Of a DNA stretch of 64,000 nucleotides, positions 52,270 through 60,989 are shown piece after piece. Within the stretch, counting starts at the first letter, position 1. Each line of letters starts with the position of its first letter. The notes under the pieces are model-generated. The model was not told the origin of the DNA and searched no databases. It saw only the letters and a program-made list of their open reading frames with translations. Position numbers and translations under genes: made by a program. This DNA comes from Planotetraspora kaengkrachanensis (GTDB taxonomy: Bacteria; Actinomycetota; Actinomycetes; Streptosporangiales; Streptosporangiaceae): the NCBI RefSeq assembly GCF_016862895.1, contig NZ_BONV01000028.1, positions 110,912 through 174,911 on the forward strand, read 5' to 3'.

Positions 52270-52285
52270 ATACAGGACCCTGTAT
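52270..52285. promoter_or_regulatory. Palindromic operator candidate upstream of the peptide transporter
   Basis: ATACAGG-AC-CCTGTAT is a perfect inverted repeat with a 2-base centre, 35 bases before the start of the binding-protein gene, where an operator is expected to overlap the promoter or the leader. The surrounding 130 bases are AT-richer than the genome average. It differs from the site of the hydroxyproline operon, so a different regulator may act. Confidence 0.5.
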
Positions 52286-52319
52286 ACGTTCTTGCACAAG
52301 AATCTTCCAGGAGGAACGG

Positions 52320-53936
52320 ATGCAGTCCGCGCGCCACCTGAAATTGACCGTGCCGCTCGTGGCCCTATCCCTCGCCGCCGCGGCCTGCGGCGGAGGCGGC
52401 GCCCCCACCAGCGCCCCCTCCGTGGCCGACGCCACCGCCGACAACCGCACCGTCCAGAACGGCGGGACGCTCACCGTCGCCCTGAACGCCGACCCCGACG
52501 CGCTCGACCCGAGCACGGCCACGACGCTCGTCGGCCGCGAGGTCTTCGTCAACATGTGCGAGAAGCTCTACGACATCGACGCGACCTCCACGCTGCTCCC
52601 CCAGCTCGCCGCCGCCATGCCCCAGCTCTCCGGCGACGGCAAAGAGGTGACGATCAAGCTGCGGACGGGCCTCAAGTTCAACGACGGAACCGTGCTGGAC
52701 GCGGCGGCCGTCAAGAAGTCGCTGGACCGGCACCGCTCCTGGGAGAAGTCCGCCCGGCAGGCGGATCTCGCCGCCGTCACCGACGTGACCACGGTGGGCG
52801 AGGACACGGTCAAGCTCACCCTGTCGCGGCCGGCCACCCCGCTCACCGCCCAGCTCGCCGACCGGGCCGGCATGATCATGTCGCCCAAGGCGCTGGACAG
52901 CGAGGGCGACGCCTTCGGCGCGAACCCGGTGTGCGTGGGGCCGTTCAAGTTCTCCGGCCGCACCTCCGGCAGCGAGATCGTGCTCGAGCGCGCGCCCGAC
53001 TACTACGACGCCGCCAAGGTCAAGCTCGACAAGCTCGTCTACAAGATCATCGTCGACCCCAACGTCCGCGCCGCCAACCTCAGGTCGGGAGACGTGCAGG
53101 TCGGCGACCAGCTCGCCACCACCACGGTCGCCGGGGTGCAGTCCGACCCCGACCTCAAGGTGGTGTCGGGCGGCGGTCTCGGCTACTTCGGGATCAACGT
53201 CAACATCGGCAACGTCGCCGGCTCGACGGAGAAGTACGGCTCGGTGGACACCGCGCTCGGCAAGAGCCCGGAGCTCCGCGAGGCGTTCGAGCTCGCACTC
53301 GACCGTGACGCGATCAACAAGACCGTCTACAACGGCCTGTACGAGTCCGACTGCTTCCCGCTGCCGGCCGACAGCCCGTACCGCGCGGCGAGCCTCCAGT
53401 GCGCACCGCACGACGTGGCCAAGGCCAAGCAGCTCGTGCAGGCCTCCGGCGTGCCGGCGCCGATCCCGGTGACCCTGACCACGCCGAACGACGCCACCAA
53501 CCAGCGGCTCGCCCAGGTGATCCAGCAGATGACCAAGGAGGTCGGCTTCGACGTCAAGGTGGAGACCGCCGAGTTCGTCGCCACCCTGGAGCAGGGCGGG
53601 GCGGGCAAGTACGACACGCTGCTCACCGGCTGGTCGGGCCGCGTCGACCCGGACGGCAACCTGACCAACATCATCACCACCGGGGGCAGCAACAACTACC
53701 CCGGCATGTCGGACCCCGACATCGACGAGCCGATCAAGCAGGCCGCGGCGGCCACCGACACGGCCGAGCGGGCCGAGCTGTACGCGAAGGCCATCCAAAA
53801 GGCCGCTGACCTGCGCGGATTCATCTACCTGTACCACAACAAGTACTACCTGGGCATGCACAAGAACGTCGCCGGCGTCCAGTACTACAAGGACGGCCTG
53901 CCTCGCTTCACCACGGCCGGGTTCACCACCAAATGA
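52320..53936 (+). CDS. Peptide ABC transporter substrate-binding lipoprotein (SBP_bac_5)
   Basis: The 538-residue protein follows GGAGG and starts with a lipoprotein signal (lipobox about LSLAAAAC, Cys23). The mature part matches DppA/OppA-type binding proteins: 'NGGTLTVALNADPDALDPS' at its start and 'YDTLLTGWSGRVDPDGNL' near the binding site. It should bind peptides or similar nitrogen compounds. It opens a six-gene rightward operon in which every following ABC gene overlaps its predecessor. Confidence 0.93.
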   Translation: MQSARHLKLTVPLVALSLAAAACGGGGAPTSAPSVADATADNRTVQNGGTLTVALNADPDALDPSTATTLVGREVFVNMCEKLYDIDATSTLLPQLAAAMPQLSGDGKEVTIKLRTGLKFNDGTVLDAAAVKKSLDRHRSWEKSARQADLAAVTDVTTVGEDTVKLTLSRPATPLTAQLADRAGMIMSPKALDSEGDAFGANPVCVGPFKFSGRTSGSEIVLERAPDYYDAAKVKLDKLVYKIIVDPNVRAANLRSGDVQVGDQLATTTVAGVQSDPDLKVVSGGGLGYFGINVNIGNVAGSTEKYGSVDTALGKSPELREAFELALDRDAINKTVYNGLYESDCFPLPADSPYRAASLQCAPHDVAKAKQLVQASGVPAPIPVTLTTPNDATNQRLAQVIQQMTKEVGFDVKVETAEFVATLEQGGAGKYDTLLTGWSGRVDPDGNLTNIITTGGSNNYPGMSDPDIDEPIKQAAAATDTAERAELYAKAIQKAADLRGFIYLYHNKYYLGMHKNVAGVQYYKDGLPRFTTAGFTTK

Positions 53937-54892
53937 CCTGGTTCATTCTGCGGCGCTGCGGCGCGGCGGTGATGGTGCTGCTCCTGGGCAGCGTCCTGAT
54001 CTTCCTCGGGGTCAGGGCGCTGCCGGGAGACCCGGCGGTGGTCATGGCCGGTGAGGACGCCTCACCGGCCCTGGTCGCGGCCATCCGGGAGGAGTACGGC
54101 CTCGACCAGCCGCTTCCCGTCCAGTACGTCGAGTATCTGCGGCAGACCCTGTCCGGCAACCTCGGCCGGTCCACCCAGGACCAGCTGCCCGTCACGACGA
54201 TCCTGGCCGAGCGGTTGCCGGTGACGCTGGAGCTGACCGCGCTCGCCATGCTGGTGGCGATCACGGTCGGCGTGCTCGCGGGCATCGTCGCCGCCGTACG
54301 GCGCGGCCGCCTCGCCGACTACGTGGCCACCGGCTTCGGCCTCGCCGGGTTGTCGGTCCCGCCCTTCTGGCTCGGGCTGCTCGCCATCCTGCTGTTCTCG
54401 GTGACGCTGCGCTGGCTGCCCGCCTCCGGCTACGTCCCCTTCACCGAGGACCCGGTCGGCAACCTGCAGCGCATGGTGCTGCCCACGCTGGTCCTCGGCA
54501 TGGGCTTCGCGGCCGTGCTGATGCGGCAGACCCGCTCGGCGATGCTGAGCGCGCTGTCCGCCGACTACATCAGAACGGCCCGCTCCAAGGGCCTGCCGGA
54601 ACGCGCCGTTGTGGGCGTGCACGCGCTGCGCAACAGCCTCACCACCGTCGTGACGGTGCTCGGCCTGCAGCTCGGCGCGCTGATCAGCGGCGCCGTCGTC
54701 ACCGAGCAGATCTTCGTGATCCCCGGATTCGGCAAGCTCACCGTGGACGCCGTGCTGACCAGGAACTACCCGGTCATCCAGGCCGTGGTGCTGGTGACCG
54801 TGACCGCGTACGTGGTGATCAACCTGCTGGTCGACATCGCGTACGCCTTCCTCAATCCGCGCATCCGGCTGTCGGGGGCGTCCCATGGCTGA
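53933..54892 (+). CDS. Peptide ABC transporter permease (DppB type)
   Basis: The 319-residue protein has six helices. The N-terminal 'FILRRCGAAVMVLLLGSVL' and the EAA-type loop 'LPERAVVGVHALRNSL' (about 220) are characteristic of DppB/OppB. Its ATG overlaps the binding-protein stop by 4 bases. It pairs with the next permease to form the channel. Confidence 0.95.
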   Translation: MTWFILRRCGAAVMVLLLGSVLIFLGVRALPGDPAVVMAGEDASPALVAAIREEYGLDQPLPVQYVEYLRQTLSGNLGRSTQDQLPVTTILAERLPVTLELTALAMLVAITVGVLAGIVAAVRRGRLADYVATGFGLAGLSVPPFWLGLLAILLFSVTLRWLPASGYVPFTEDPVGNLQRMVLPTLVLGMGFAAVLMRQTRSAMLSALSADYIRTARSKGLPERAVVGVHALRNSLTTVVTVLGLQLGALISGAVVTEQIFVIPGFGKLTVDAVLTRNYPVIQAVVLVTVTAYVVINLLVDIAYAFLNPRIRLSGASHG

Positions 54893-55772
54893 CCAGATGA
54901 CGGTCCCCGTCGGCGCGGTCCCCGCGGCGGGTCCGGCCGAGCGGCGACGACGGTTGTGGCGGCGCTTCCGCCGCCGCCCGATGCCGATGACCGGGCTCGT
55001 GCTCGTCGCCGCGTTCCTCCTGCTCGCCCTGGTGGGGCCGCTGGTGACCGGCGACCCCGTCACCCAGGACTACGCGGCGACACTCGCGCCGCCGTCGGCA
55101 GCCCATCCGATGGGAACCGACGACCTCGGCAGGGACGCGCTGGCGAGGATCGCCTCGGGCGCGCGGATCTCGCTCCAGGCGGGCGTGCTGTCCACACTGG
55201 TCGCCATGGCGGCGGGCATCCCGATCGGGCTGCTGGCGGGCTTCTACCGGCGCTGGCTCGACCCGCTGGTCGGGCGGCTGGTCGACGTGACGCTGGCGTT
55301 CCCGTTCCTGGTGTTCGCCGTGGGCCTGGCCGCGATCATCGGCCCGTCGCTCACCGGCGTCGTGCTGGCTCTCGGCTTCGCCCAGCTCCCCGCCGTCATC
55401 CGGATCACCCGCGGCGAGGTCCTGGCGATCAAGGAGATGGACTACGTCTCGGCCGCGATCGCGGACGGCGCGACCGACGGCCACATCCTGCTCCGCTACG
55501 TCCTGCCGAACTGCGCCGGCCCGCTGATCGTCCAGGCCACCGTGGCGATCCCGACGGCGATCATCGGTGAGGCCACGCTGTCCTTCCTCGGCCTCGGCGT
55601 GCAGCCGCCCACGCCGTCGTGGGGCGTCATGCTCACCGTCGCGCAGCAGTACCTCGACGTCGCCCCGTGGCTGGCGATCTGGCCGGGCGTGCTGATCGCG
55701 CTGGCCACCCTCGGATTCAACCTGCTCGGCGACGGGCTGCGCGACGTCCTCGATCCCAGGAGCGGCCTGTGA
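54885..55772 (+). CDS. Peptide ABC transporter permease (DppC type)
   Basis: The 295-residue protein overlaps DppB by 8 bases. It has the DppC N-terminal domain ('HPMGTDDLGRDALARI'), six helices and an EAA-type loop near 'YVSAAIADGATDGHILLRY'. The end 'GDGLRDVLDPRS' is diagnostic for DppC/OppC proteins. Confidence 0.95.
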   Translation: MADQMTVPVGAVPAAGPAERRRRLWRRFRRRPMPMTGLVLVAAFLLLALVGPLVTGDPVTQDYAATLAPPSAAHPMGTDDLGRDALARIASGARISLQAGVLSTLVAMAAGIPIGLLAGFYRRWLDPLVGRLVDVTLAFPFLVFAVGLAAIIGPSLTGVVLALGFAQLPAVIRITRGEVLAIKEMDYVSAAIADGATDGHILLRYVLPNCAGPLIVQATVAIPTAIIGEATLSFLGLGVQPPTPSWGVMLTVAQQYLDVAPWLAIWPGVLIALATLGFNLLGDGLRDVLDPRSGL

Positions 55773-56758
55773 GTCTTCTCGACGTCACCGACCTCACCGT
55801 CGGCTTCGACACCGAGGACGGCCACGTCCACGCGGTCAAGGAGATCTCGTTCAGCCTGGAGGAGGGAGAGATCCTGGCGCTGTGCGGGGAGTCCGGCTGC
55901 GGCAAGACGGTCACCGCGATGGCGGTGCCGAGGCTGCTGCCGCCCCACACCACGCGCCTGTCCGGCTCGATCCGGCTCGGCGGCCGCGAGCTCACCACCC
56001 TGCCCGAGCCGCTCATGCGCCAGGTGCGCGGCTCGGAGGTCTCCGTCGTCTTCCAGGAGCCGATGACCTCCCTCAACCCGTCGTTCACCGTCGGATTCCA
56101 GATCGCCGAGGTGCTGCGCAGGCACGAGAACCTGTCGCGCGCCGCCGCCCGCGGCCGGGCGGTCGAGTTGCTCGAACTCGTCGGCATCCCGGCCCCTGCC
56201 CAGCGGATCAAGGAGTACCCGCACCAGCTCTCCGGCGGGATGCGCCAGCGCGTGATGATCGCCATCGCGGTGGCGTGCTCACCGCGCGTGCTGATCGCGG
56301 ACGAGCCGACCACGGCCCTCGACGTGACGATCCAGGCGGGCGTGCTCGACGTCTTCCGCGACCTGCGCGACCGGCTGGGCACCGCGATCATCCTGATCAC
56401 CCACGACCTCGGCGTGGTCGCCGACATCGCCGACCGGGCCGTGGTCATGTACGCGGGCCGGGCGGCCGAGCAGGCCCCCGTCGAGGAGCTGTTCGCCCGT
56501 CCCCGCCACCCGTACACGCTGGGGCTCATGAGGGCCCTGCCCGCCGCCGCGGTCGCCGGCCCGGCCGGGCGGCGCAGGCTGGCGGAGATCCCCGGAATGG
56601 TCCCCTCACCGCTCACCGACCCCGACGGGTGTGCCTTCCACGCCCGCTGCCCGCGACGGCAGGACGACTGCCTCGCGGCCCGGCCCCCGCTCGTACGGCA
56701 CGGCCCGGCGCACCTCGCCGCCTGCTTCCACCCTGGGCACCCCGGAGAACAGCCGTGA
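55769..56758 (+). CDS. Peptide ABC transporter ATP-binding protein (DppD type)
   Basis: The GTG at 55769 overlaps the DppC stop (GTGA), giving 329 residues. Walker A is 'GESGCGKTVT', the signature is 'LSGGMRQRV', Walker B is 'VLIADEPTTALDV', and the oligopeptide-specific C-terminal cysteines appear in 'CAFHARCPRRQDDC'. It works as a heterodimer with the next ATPase. Confidence 0.95.
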   Translation: MSLLDVTDLTVGFDTEDGHVHAVKEISFSLEEGEILALCGESGCGKTVTAMAVPRLLPPHTTRLSGSIRLGGRELTTLPEPLMRQVRGSEVSVVFQEPMTSLNPSFTVGFQIAEVLRRHENLSRAAARGRAVELLELVGIPAPAQRIKEYPHQLSGGMRQRVMIAIAVACSPRVLIADEPTTALDVTIQAGVLDVFRDLRDRLGTAIILITHDLGVVADIADRAVVMYAGRAAEQAPVEELFARPRHPYTLGLMRALPAAAVAGPAGRRRLAEIPGMVPSPLTDPDGCAFHARCPRRQDDCLAARPPLVRHGPAHLAACFHPGHPGEQP

Positions 56759-57747
56759 CAGAACCCGTCCTGCAGATCGACTCCTTGGTCAAGCACTACG
56801 GCCAGGTCAGGGCCGTGGACGGGCTGTCGCTGACGATCGGTCAGGGCGAGGTTCTCGGCCTGGTCGGAGAGTCGGGCAGCGGAAAGTCCACCGTCGGCAA
56901 GTGCGTGCTGCGCCTGACCGAGCCGACCTCCGGCACGATCGCCCTTGGCGGCCGGGACGTCACCCACCTGTCGCGGCGGGCCATGCGGCCGCTCCGCAGG
57001 GACGTCCACATGGTGTTCCAGGACCCCTACTCCTCGCTCAACCCGCGCTTCTCCATCGAGCAGATCGTCAGCGAGCCGCTGTTGCGGCACAAGCTGGCGC
57101 GCGGGCGCGAGGCGGCCGAACGCGTCGCCGCGATGCTGGAGAAGGTCGGGCTGCGCACGGAGATGATGACGCGTCTCCCCCACGAGCTGTCCGGAGGGCA
57201 GCGGCAGCGGGTGGGCCTGGCCAGGGCGCTGATCCTGGAGCCGAAACTCGTGGTGGCCGACGAGCCGGTGTCGGCCCTCGACGTCTCGGTCCAGGCGTCG
57301 GTGCTCAACCTGATCACCGACCTGCAGCGCGACATGGGCTTCTCCTGCCTGTTCATCACCCACGACCTGTCCGTGGTGGAGTTCCTGGCCGACCGGATCG
57401 CCGTCATGTACCTGGGGAGGATCGTGGAGACCGGGCCGACCGCGGAGCTGTTCGCCGGGCCCCGGCATCCGTACACCCAGGCGCTGCTGTCCGCGGCTCC
57501 CGTGCCCGACCCCGTGAAGGCGCGCGAGCGCCGCAGGATCGTCCTCGGCGGCGACGTCCCGAGCCCTCTCGACCCTCCGGCGGGCTGCCGTTTCCACACC
57601 CGCTGCCCGCTGGCCTTCGACGCCTGCCGTACGGTCGAGCCTGAACTGGCCGACCCCCGGAGCGGCGCCCACCCCGCCGCCTGTCACCTGGTGACGGCCG
57701 AGCACCGGCCCGACGCGGCCGTCCCCGGGCGGACGATCGGATACTGA
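56755..57747 (+). CDS. Peptide ABC transporter ATP-binding protein (DppF type)
   Basis: The GTG at 56755 overlaps DppD by 4 bases, giving 330 residues. Walker A is 'GESGSGKSTVGK', the signature 'LSGGQRQRV', Walker B 'LVVADEPVSALDV', and the C-terminal cysteine pattern 'CRFHTRCPLAFDAC' is intact. It completes the transporter; the gamma-glutamyltransferase gene follows 24 bases later. Confidence 0.95.
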   Translation: MTEPVLQIDSLVKHYGQVRAVDGLSLTIGQGEVLGLVGESGSGKSTVGKCVLRLTEPTSGTIALGGRDVTHLSRRAMRPLRRDVHMVFQDPYSSLNPRFSIEQIVSEPLLRHKLARGREAAERVAAMLEKVGLRTEMMTRLPHELSGGQRQRVGLARALILEPKLVVADEPVSALDVSVQASVLNLITDLQRDMGFSCLFITHDLSVVEFLADRIAVMYLGRIVETGPTAELFAGPRHPYTQALLSAAPVPDPVKARERRRIVLGGDVPSPLDPPAGCRFHTRCPLAFDACRTVEPELADPRSGAHPAACHLVTAEHRPDAAVPGRTIGY

Positions 57748-57771
57748 TCGAATACTGACGAAGGGAACCGG

Positions 57772-59628
57772 GTGTTCACCACACGACCCGAGCTGACGGG
57801 CGACTTCGGAATGGTGGCGAGCACGCACTGGCTGGCCTCGGCGGCCGGGATGAGCGTGCTGGAGCGCGGCGGCAACGCCTTCGACGCGGCCGTCACGGCG
57901 GGGTTCGTCCTCCAGGTGGCCGAACCGCACCTCAACGGGCCGGGCGGCGAGGTGCCGATCCTGCTGTGGAGCGAGGCCGAGCAGCGGCCCTTCGTCGTCT
58001 GCGGCCAGGGTGTGGCGCCCGCGGCGGCGACCATCGAGCGGTTCGCCGACCTCGGCCTCGACGTCGTCCCGGGCACCGGGCTGCTGCCCGCGACCGTCCC
58101 CGGCGCCTTCGGCGGGTGGATGCTCATGCTGGAGCGCTGGGGCACGTGGTCGCTGGCCGACGTGCTGGAACCCGCCATCTCCTACGCCGAACACGGCGTC
58201 CCGGTGCTGGAGCGCATCTCGGCGACGATCGGCACGGTGGAGCGGCTGTTCGCCGAGGACTGGCTGACCTCGGCCGCCACCTGGCTGCCACACGGACGGG
58301 TGCCGGAGCCGGGTTCACGGCTGACCAACCCGGTGCTGGCCGCGACCTACCGGCGGCTGGTGGCCGAGGCGACGCGCGCCTCCGCCACGCGCGAGGGGCA
58401 GATCGCCGCCGCCAGGGACGCGTGGTACCGCGGTTTCGTCGCCGAGGAGATCGCCCAGTTCAGCGTCGGCAAGGCCTGGCTCGACAGTTCGGGAGAGCCG
58501 CACTCCGGGCTGCTCACCGGCGACGACCTCGCGGACTGGACGGCCTCCGTGGAGGAGCCGCTCACCTTCGACTACCACGGGCACACCGTGTGCAAGACGG
58601 GCCCGTGGGGGCAGGGTCCGGTCTTCCTGCAGCAGCTCGCGCTGCTGTCCGGGTTCGACCTGGGCGGGATGGGCCGGCTCAGCCCGGACTACGTGCACAC
58701 CGTCATCGAGTGCGCCAAGCTGGCCTTCGCCGACCGGGAGGCGTGGTACGGGGATCCGGCCTTCGCCGACGTGCCGATGGCCGGCCTGCTGAGCGAGGCG
58801 TACAACGCGGAACGGCGCGCGCTGGTCGGCGCGGACGCGTCCTACGAGCTTCGGCCGGGCGCACCGGACGGGCGCGCCCCGCGGCTGCCCGACCTGCCGG
58901 GGCCGGGCACGGTCAGCCACGCGCCGGGGGTGTCGCGCACGCGCCGGACCGCCGGCGTGGGCGAGCCGACCGTGGGCGAGCCGACCGTGGGCGAGCCGAC
59001 CGTGGGCGAGCCGACAGTGGGCCGCGACGGCCGGGTCAGGGGCGACACCTGCCACGTCGACGTCGTGGACCGGCACGGCAACATGGTCTCCGCCACGCCC
59101 AGCGGCGGCTGGCTGCAGAGCTCCCCCACGATCCCCGCGCTCGGGTTCTGCCTGGGCACGAGAGGCCAGATGTTCTGGCTTCAGGACGGGCTGCCCGCGT
59201 CGCTGCGCCCCGGTGCTCGGCCGCGCACCACCCTGTCCCCCTCGTTCGCCCTGCGGGACGGCAGGCCCTGGCTGGCGTTCGGCACTCCCGGCGGGGACCA
59301 GCAGGACCAGTGGAGCCTGAACTTCTTCCTCTCCGTGGTCCACGGCGGGCTCGGCCTCCAGGAGGCCGTCGACGCGCCCATGTTCCACTCCGAGCACTTC
59401 CCCAGCTCGTTCTTCCCGCGCGGCTCGCTGCCGGGCGTCCTGCACATCGAGGAGCGGGCGGACCCGGCACTCGTGTCCGAGTTGCGGCGGCGCGGCCACC
59501 AGGTGGAGGTCCGGGACCCGTGGTCGCTCGGCCGGCTGAGCGCGGTCGCCCGGGACACGGCCCCGGGCGGTTTCCTCCACGCGGCGGCCAACCCGCGCGG
59601 CGCGCAGGGCTACGCGGTGGGCCGGTAG
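57772..59628 (+). CDS. Gamma-glutamyltransferase-family Ntn hydrolase with internal VGEPT repeat
   Basis: The 618-residue protein starts at a GTG after AAGGGA. The family region 'ASTHWLASAAGMSVLERGGN' is near the start, and the nucleophile after self-cleavage is Thr426 in 'DTCHVDVVDRHGNMVSATP' (family: TTH..VVD). The C-terminal small-subunit part 'TLSPSFALRDGRPWLAFGTPGGD' is complete. No signal peptide is visible, so it is probably cytoplasmic, acting on imported gamma-glutamyl or other substrates. Four VGEPT repeats (396-415) lie just before the cleavage site. It is the last gene of the transporter operon. Confidence 0.9.
   Translation: MFTTRPELTGDFGMVASTHWLASAAGMSVLERGGNAFDAAVTAGFVLQVAEPHLNGPGGEVPILLWSEAEQRPFVVCGQGVAPAAATIERFADLGLDVVPGTGLLPATVPGAFGGWMLMLERWGTWSLADVLEPAISYAEHGVPVLERISATIGTVERLFAEDWLTSAATWLPHGRVPEPGSRLTNPVLAATYRRLVAEATRASATREGQIAAARDAWYRGFVAEEIAQFSVGKAWLDSSGEPHSGLLTGDDLADWTASVEEPLTFDYHGHTVCKTGPWGQGPVFLQQLALLSGFDLGGMGRLSPDYVHTVIECAKLAFADREAWYGDPAFADVPMAGLLSEAYNAERRALVGADASYELRPGAPDGRAPRLPDLPGPGTVSHAPGVSRTRRTAGVGEPTVGEPTVGEPTVGEPTVGRDGRVRGDTCHVDVVDRHGNMVSATPSGGWLQSSPTIPALGFCLGTRGQMFWLQDGLPASLRPGARPRTTLSPSFALRDGRPWLAFGTPGGDQQDQWSLNFFLSVVHGGLGLQEAVDAPMFHSEHFPSSFFPRGSLPGVLHIEERADPALVSELRRRGHQVEVRDPWSLGRLSAVARDTAPGGFLHAAANPRGAQGYAVGR
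58957..59016 (+). repeat. Four in-frame copies of a 15-bp unit inside the gamma-glutamyltransferase gene
   Basis: GTGGGCGAGCCGACC is repeated four times (the last copy ends ACA), encoding VGEPT x4. The unit keeps the frame. It falls in the linker before the catalytic Thr and may vary in copy number between strains. Confidence 0.95.
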
Positions 59629-59723
59629 CGGCGCTCGGCGTTCTGCGTTCCGGCGAGCCGGCGTTTCGGCGGCTGGCCTTTCGGCGTTCTGGCGTTCTGG
59701 CGGGCCGGCGGTCCGGCGGTCCG

Positions 59724-59773
59724 GTGCTGCGGCGCTCCAGTGCTGCGGCGCTCCGGTCCGGTGCTGCGGCGCT
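59724..59773. repeat. Three near-identical copies of a 15-bp unit
   Basis: GTGCTGCGGCGCTCC occurs at 59724-59738 and 59740-59754, with a shortened copy (GTGCTGCGGCGCT) at 59761-59773, between the gamma-glutamyltransferase and lipoprotein genes. The preceding bases (59629-59720) are also made of short GGCGTTCTGGCG-type repeats. No gene is supported there. Confidence 0.8.
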
Positions 59774-59776
59774 GTG

Positions 59777-60514
59777 TCAGGTGGTCGGCAGGCCCGTGGC
59801 CTCGGTGACCTCGGCGCCGTCTGGCGCCTCGAACGCCTTGGCGTCGGCCTCGTCCGTGAAGCCCACCAACTCGATCGACGCCTTCTCGCCACTGGTCAAC
59901 GTGCCGGTGAAGGAGGCGAGGACGCCCGTCTCCGTGACGCACACCGTGAAGTCGCTCGGCGCCTCACTGTCGTCCGGCGACGCGACGGCTTCAAGTCCGC
60001 TGGCGGTGGCGCAGAGCGAGTTCTGGCCGGCGATCTCCTTCTCCTCGCTCTCGATGTGCGCACCCGGAACGACCGCGGCCGCCGTGACGAAACCGAGCGC
60101 CAGTTCCGGTGTGACGAAGCCCGGGCCGGTCGCGGCCGTCAGCGCCCCGGCGTCACCTGTCGCGGCCGACGGCGCGCTGGTGCAGGTCTTCTTCTCGCAG
60201 AACAACATGTGGTCGGGCGTGAAGACGTACCTGCCGTCGGGGCCGATGAACGCCGAGTTCGGCGGCTCCTGGACCAGCGTCACCTTGCCTCCGTCGGAGG
60301 TCTTGTACGTGGCGGTGAAGGTGAGGTCGGCCGACTTCCCCAGCCGGTCGGCGAACGTGGACAGCGTGTTGGCGGAATCGACTACGTTCGAGATCGCGCC
60401 GATGGCACCGCAACCCATGAGGGCGGTGCCGAGGACGGCGCCGGTGACGGCCAGCGAAGCGACGCGGCGGGTTCCGGACCCGGTTCCGGTCAACGTGCGG
60501 ATCAAGGGGCGCAT
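59777..60514 (-). CDS. Lipoprotein of unknown function
   Basis: The ATG at 60514 follows AGGAG about 8 bases upstream. The 245-residue protein has a lipoprotein signal (hydrophobic 'VASLAVTGAVLGTALMGC', lipid Cys35) and a mature domain with 'LTFTATYKTSDGGKVTLVQ' and cysteines in 'FCEKKTC'. This layout resembles actinobacterial lipoproteins of unknown function that bind hydrophobic or lipid ligands, but no family was confirmed. It stands alone. Confidence 0.85.
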   Translation of the reverse strand: MRPLIRTLTGTGSGTRRVASLAVTGAVLGTALMGCGAIGAISNVVDSANTLSTFADRLGKSADLTFTATYKTSDGGKVTLVQEPPNSAFIGPDGRYVFTPDHMLFCEKKTCTSAPSAATGDAGALTAATGPGFVTPELALGFVTAAAVVPGAHIESEEKEIAGQNSLCATASGLEAVASPDDSEAPSDFTVCVTETGVLASFTGTLTSGEKASIELVGFTDEADAKAFEAPDGAEVTEATGLPTT

Positions 60515-60980
60515 AGTGGTTCTCCTGTAGTGAGAGGGCCGGCATTCCGAGGTGATCTCGGGTGCCGCACGACAAGAGATAGATCGCGCTCCTTGCAGCG
60601 TGATTGCGACGCCCGGCCGCCCTGCTTGCGGACGGCTTACATCGGCTTGTCGCTGCTTGTCCAAGCTTGTACGTACTCGTCCAAGCTTGTATGCGCTCGT
60701 CCCTGCTTTACAGCGGCTTGCACCGGCGTGGAATCGGCCCGGCGCCAGGGGCGGGCGTCAGGCTTCAGTGAGCGTGATTGGGCGGCCGCGCTCACGCGTG
60801 AACGCGGCAGTGGGAACGGAACAGGCTTAACCAGCCCGGCGCGCCGGACGTCGGCCTGTGGGCCTATCGGGCCTGTGGGCCATTGGGCCTGTGGGCCTAT
60901 CGGGCCTGTGGGCTATCGGGCCTGTGGGCTATCGGGCCTGTGGGCTATCGGGCCTGCGGGACCTACCGGGCCTGCGGGAC
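60515..60980. other. Repeat-rich intergenic region between lipoprotein and qcrB-like gene
   Basis: These 466 bases hold the promoter of the leftward lipoprotein gene and the end of the leftward cytochrome gene. Around 60645-60725 there are diverged copies of GTCCAAGCTTGTA; from 60853 a second repeat tract runs to the cytochrome stop codon. No coding sequence is supported. Confidence 0.6.
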
Positions 60981-60989
60981 CTACCGGGA
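60853..60989. repeat. Minisatellite of 15-20-bp units abutting the qcrB-like stop codon
   Basis: Units of the form GCCTGTGGGCCTATCGG or GCCTGTGGGCTATCGG are repeated about six times, then two copies of GCCTGCGGGACCTACCGG end at the stop codon of the cytochrome b gene (60981-60983). The tract spans the gene boundary: its last bases encode the C-terminal Pro-Ser-Arg. Confidence 0.9.

Noticed and set aside
57966..60530. Long plus-strand frame through the gamma-glutamyltransferase gene and beyond
   Set aside because: It is out of frame with the family motifs and crosses the stop of the real gene; its sequence is Arg/Gly/Ala-rich noise.
60515..60850. Possible small gene between lipoprotein and cytochrome genes
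   Set aside because: Only short frames with repeat-derived codons and no ribosome binding site were found.
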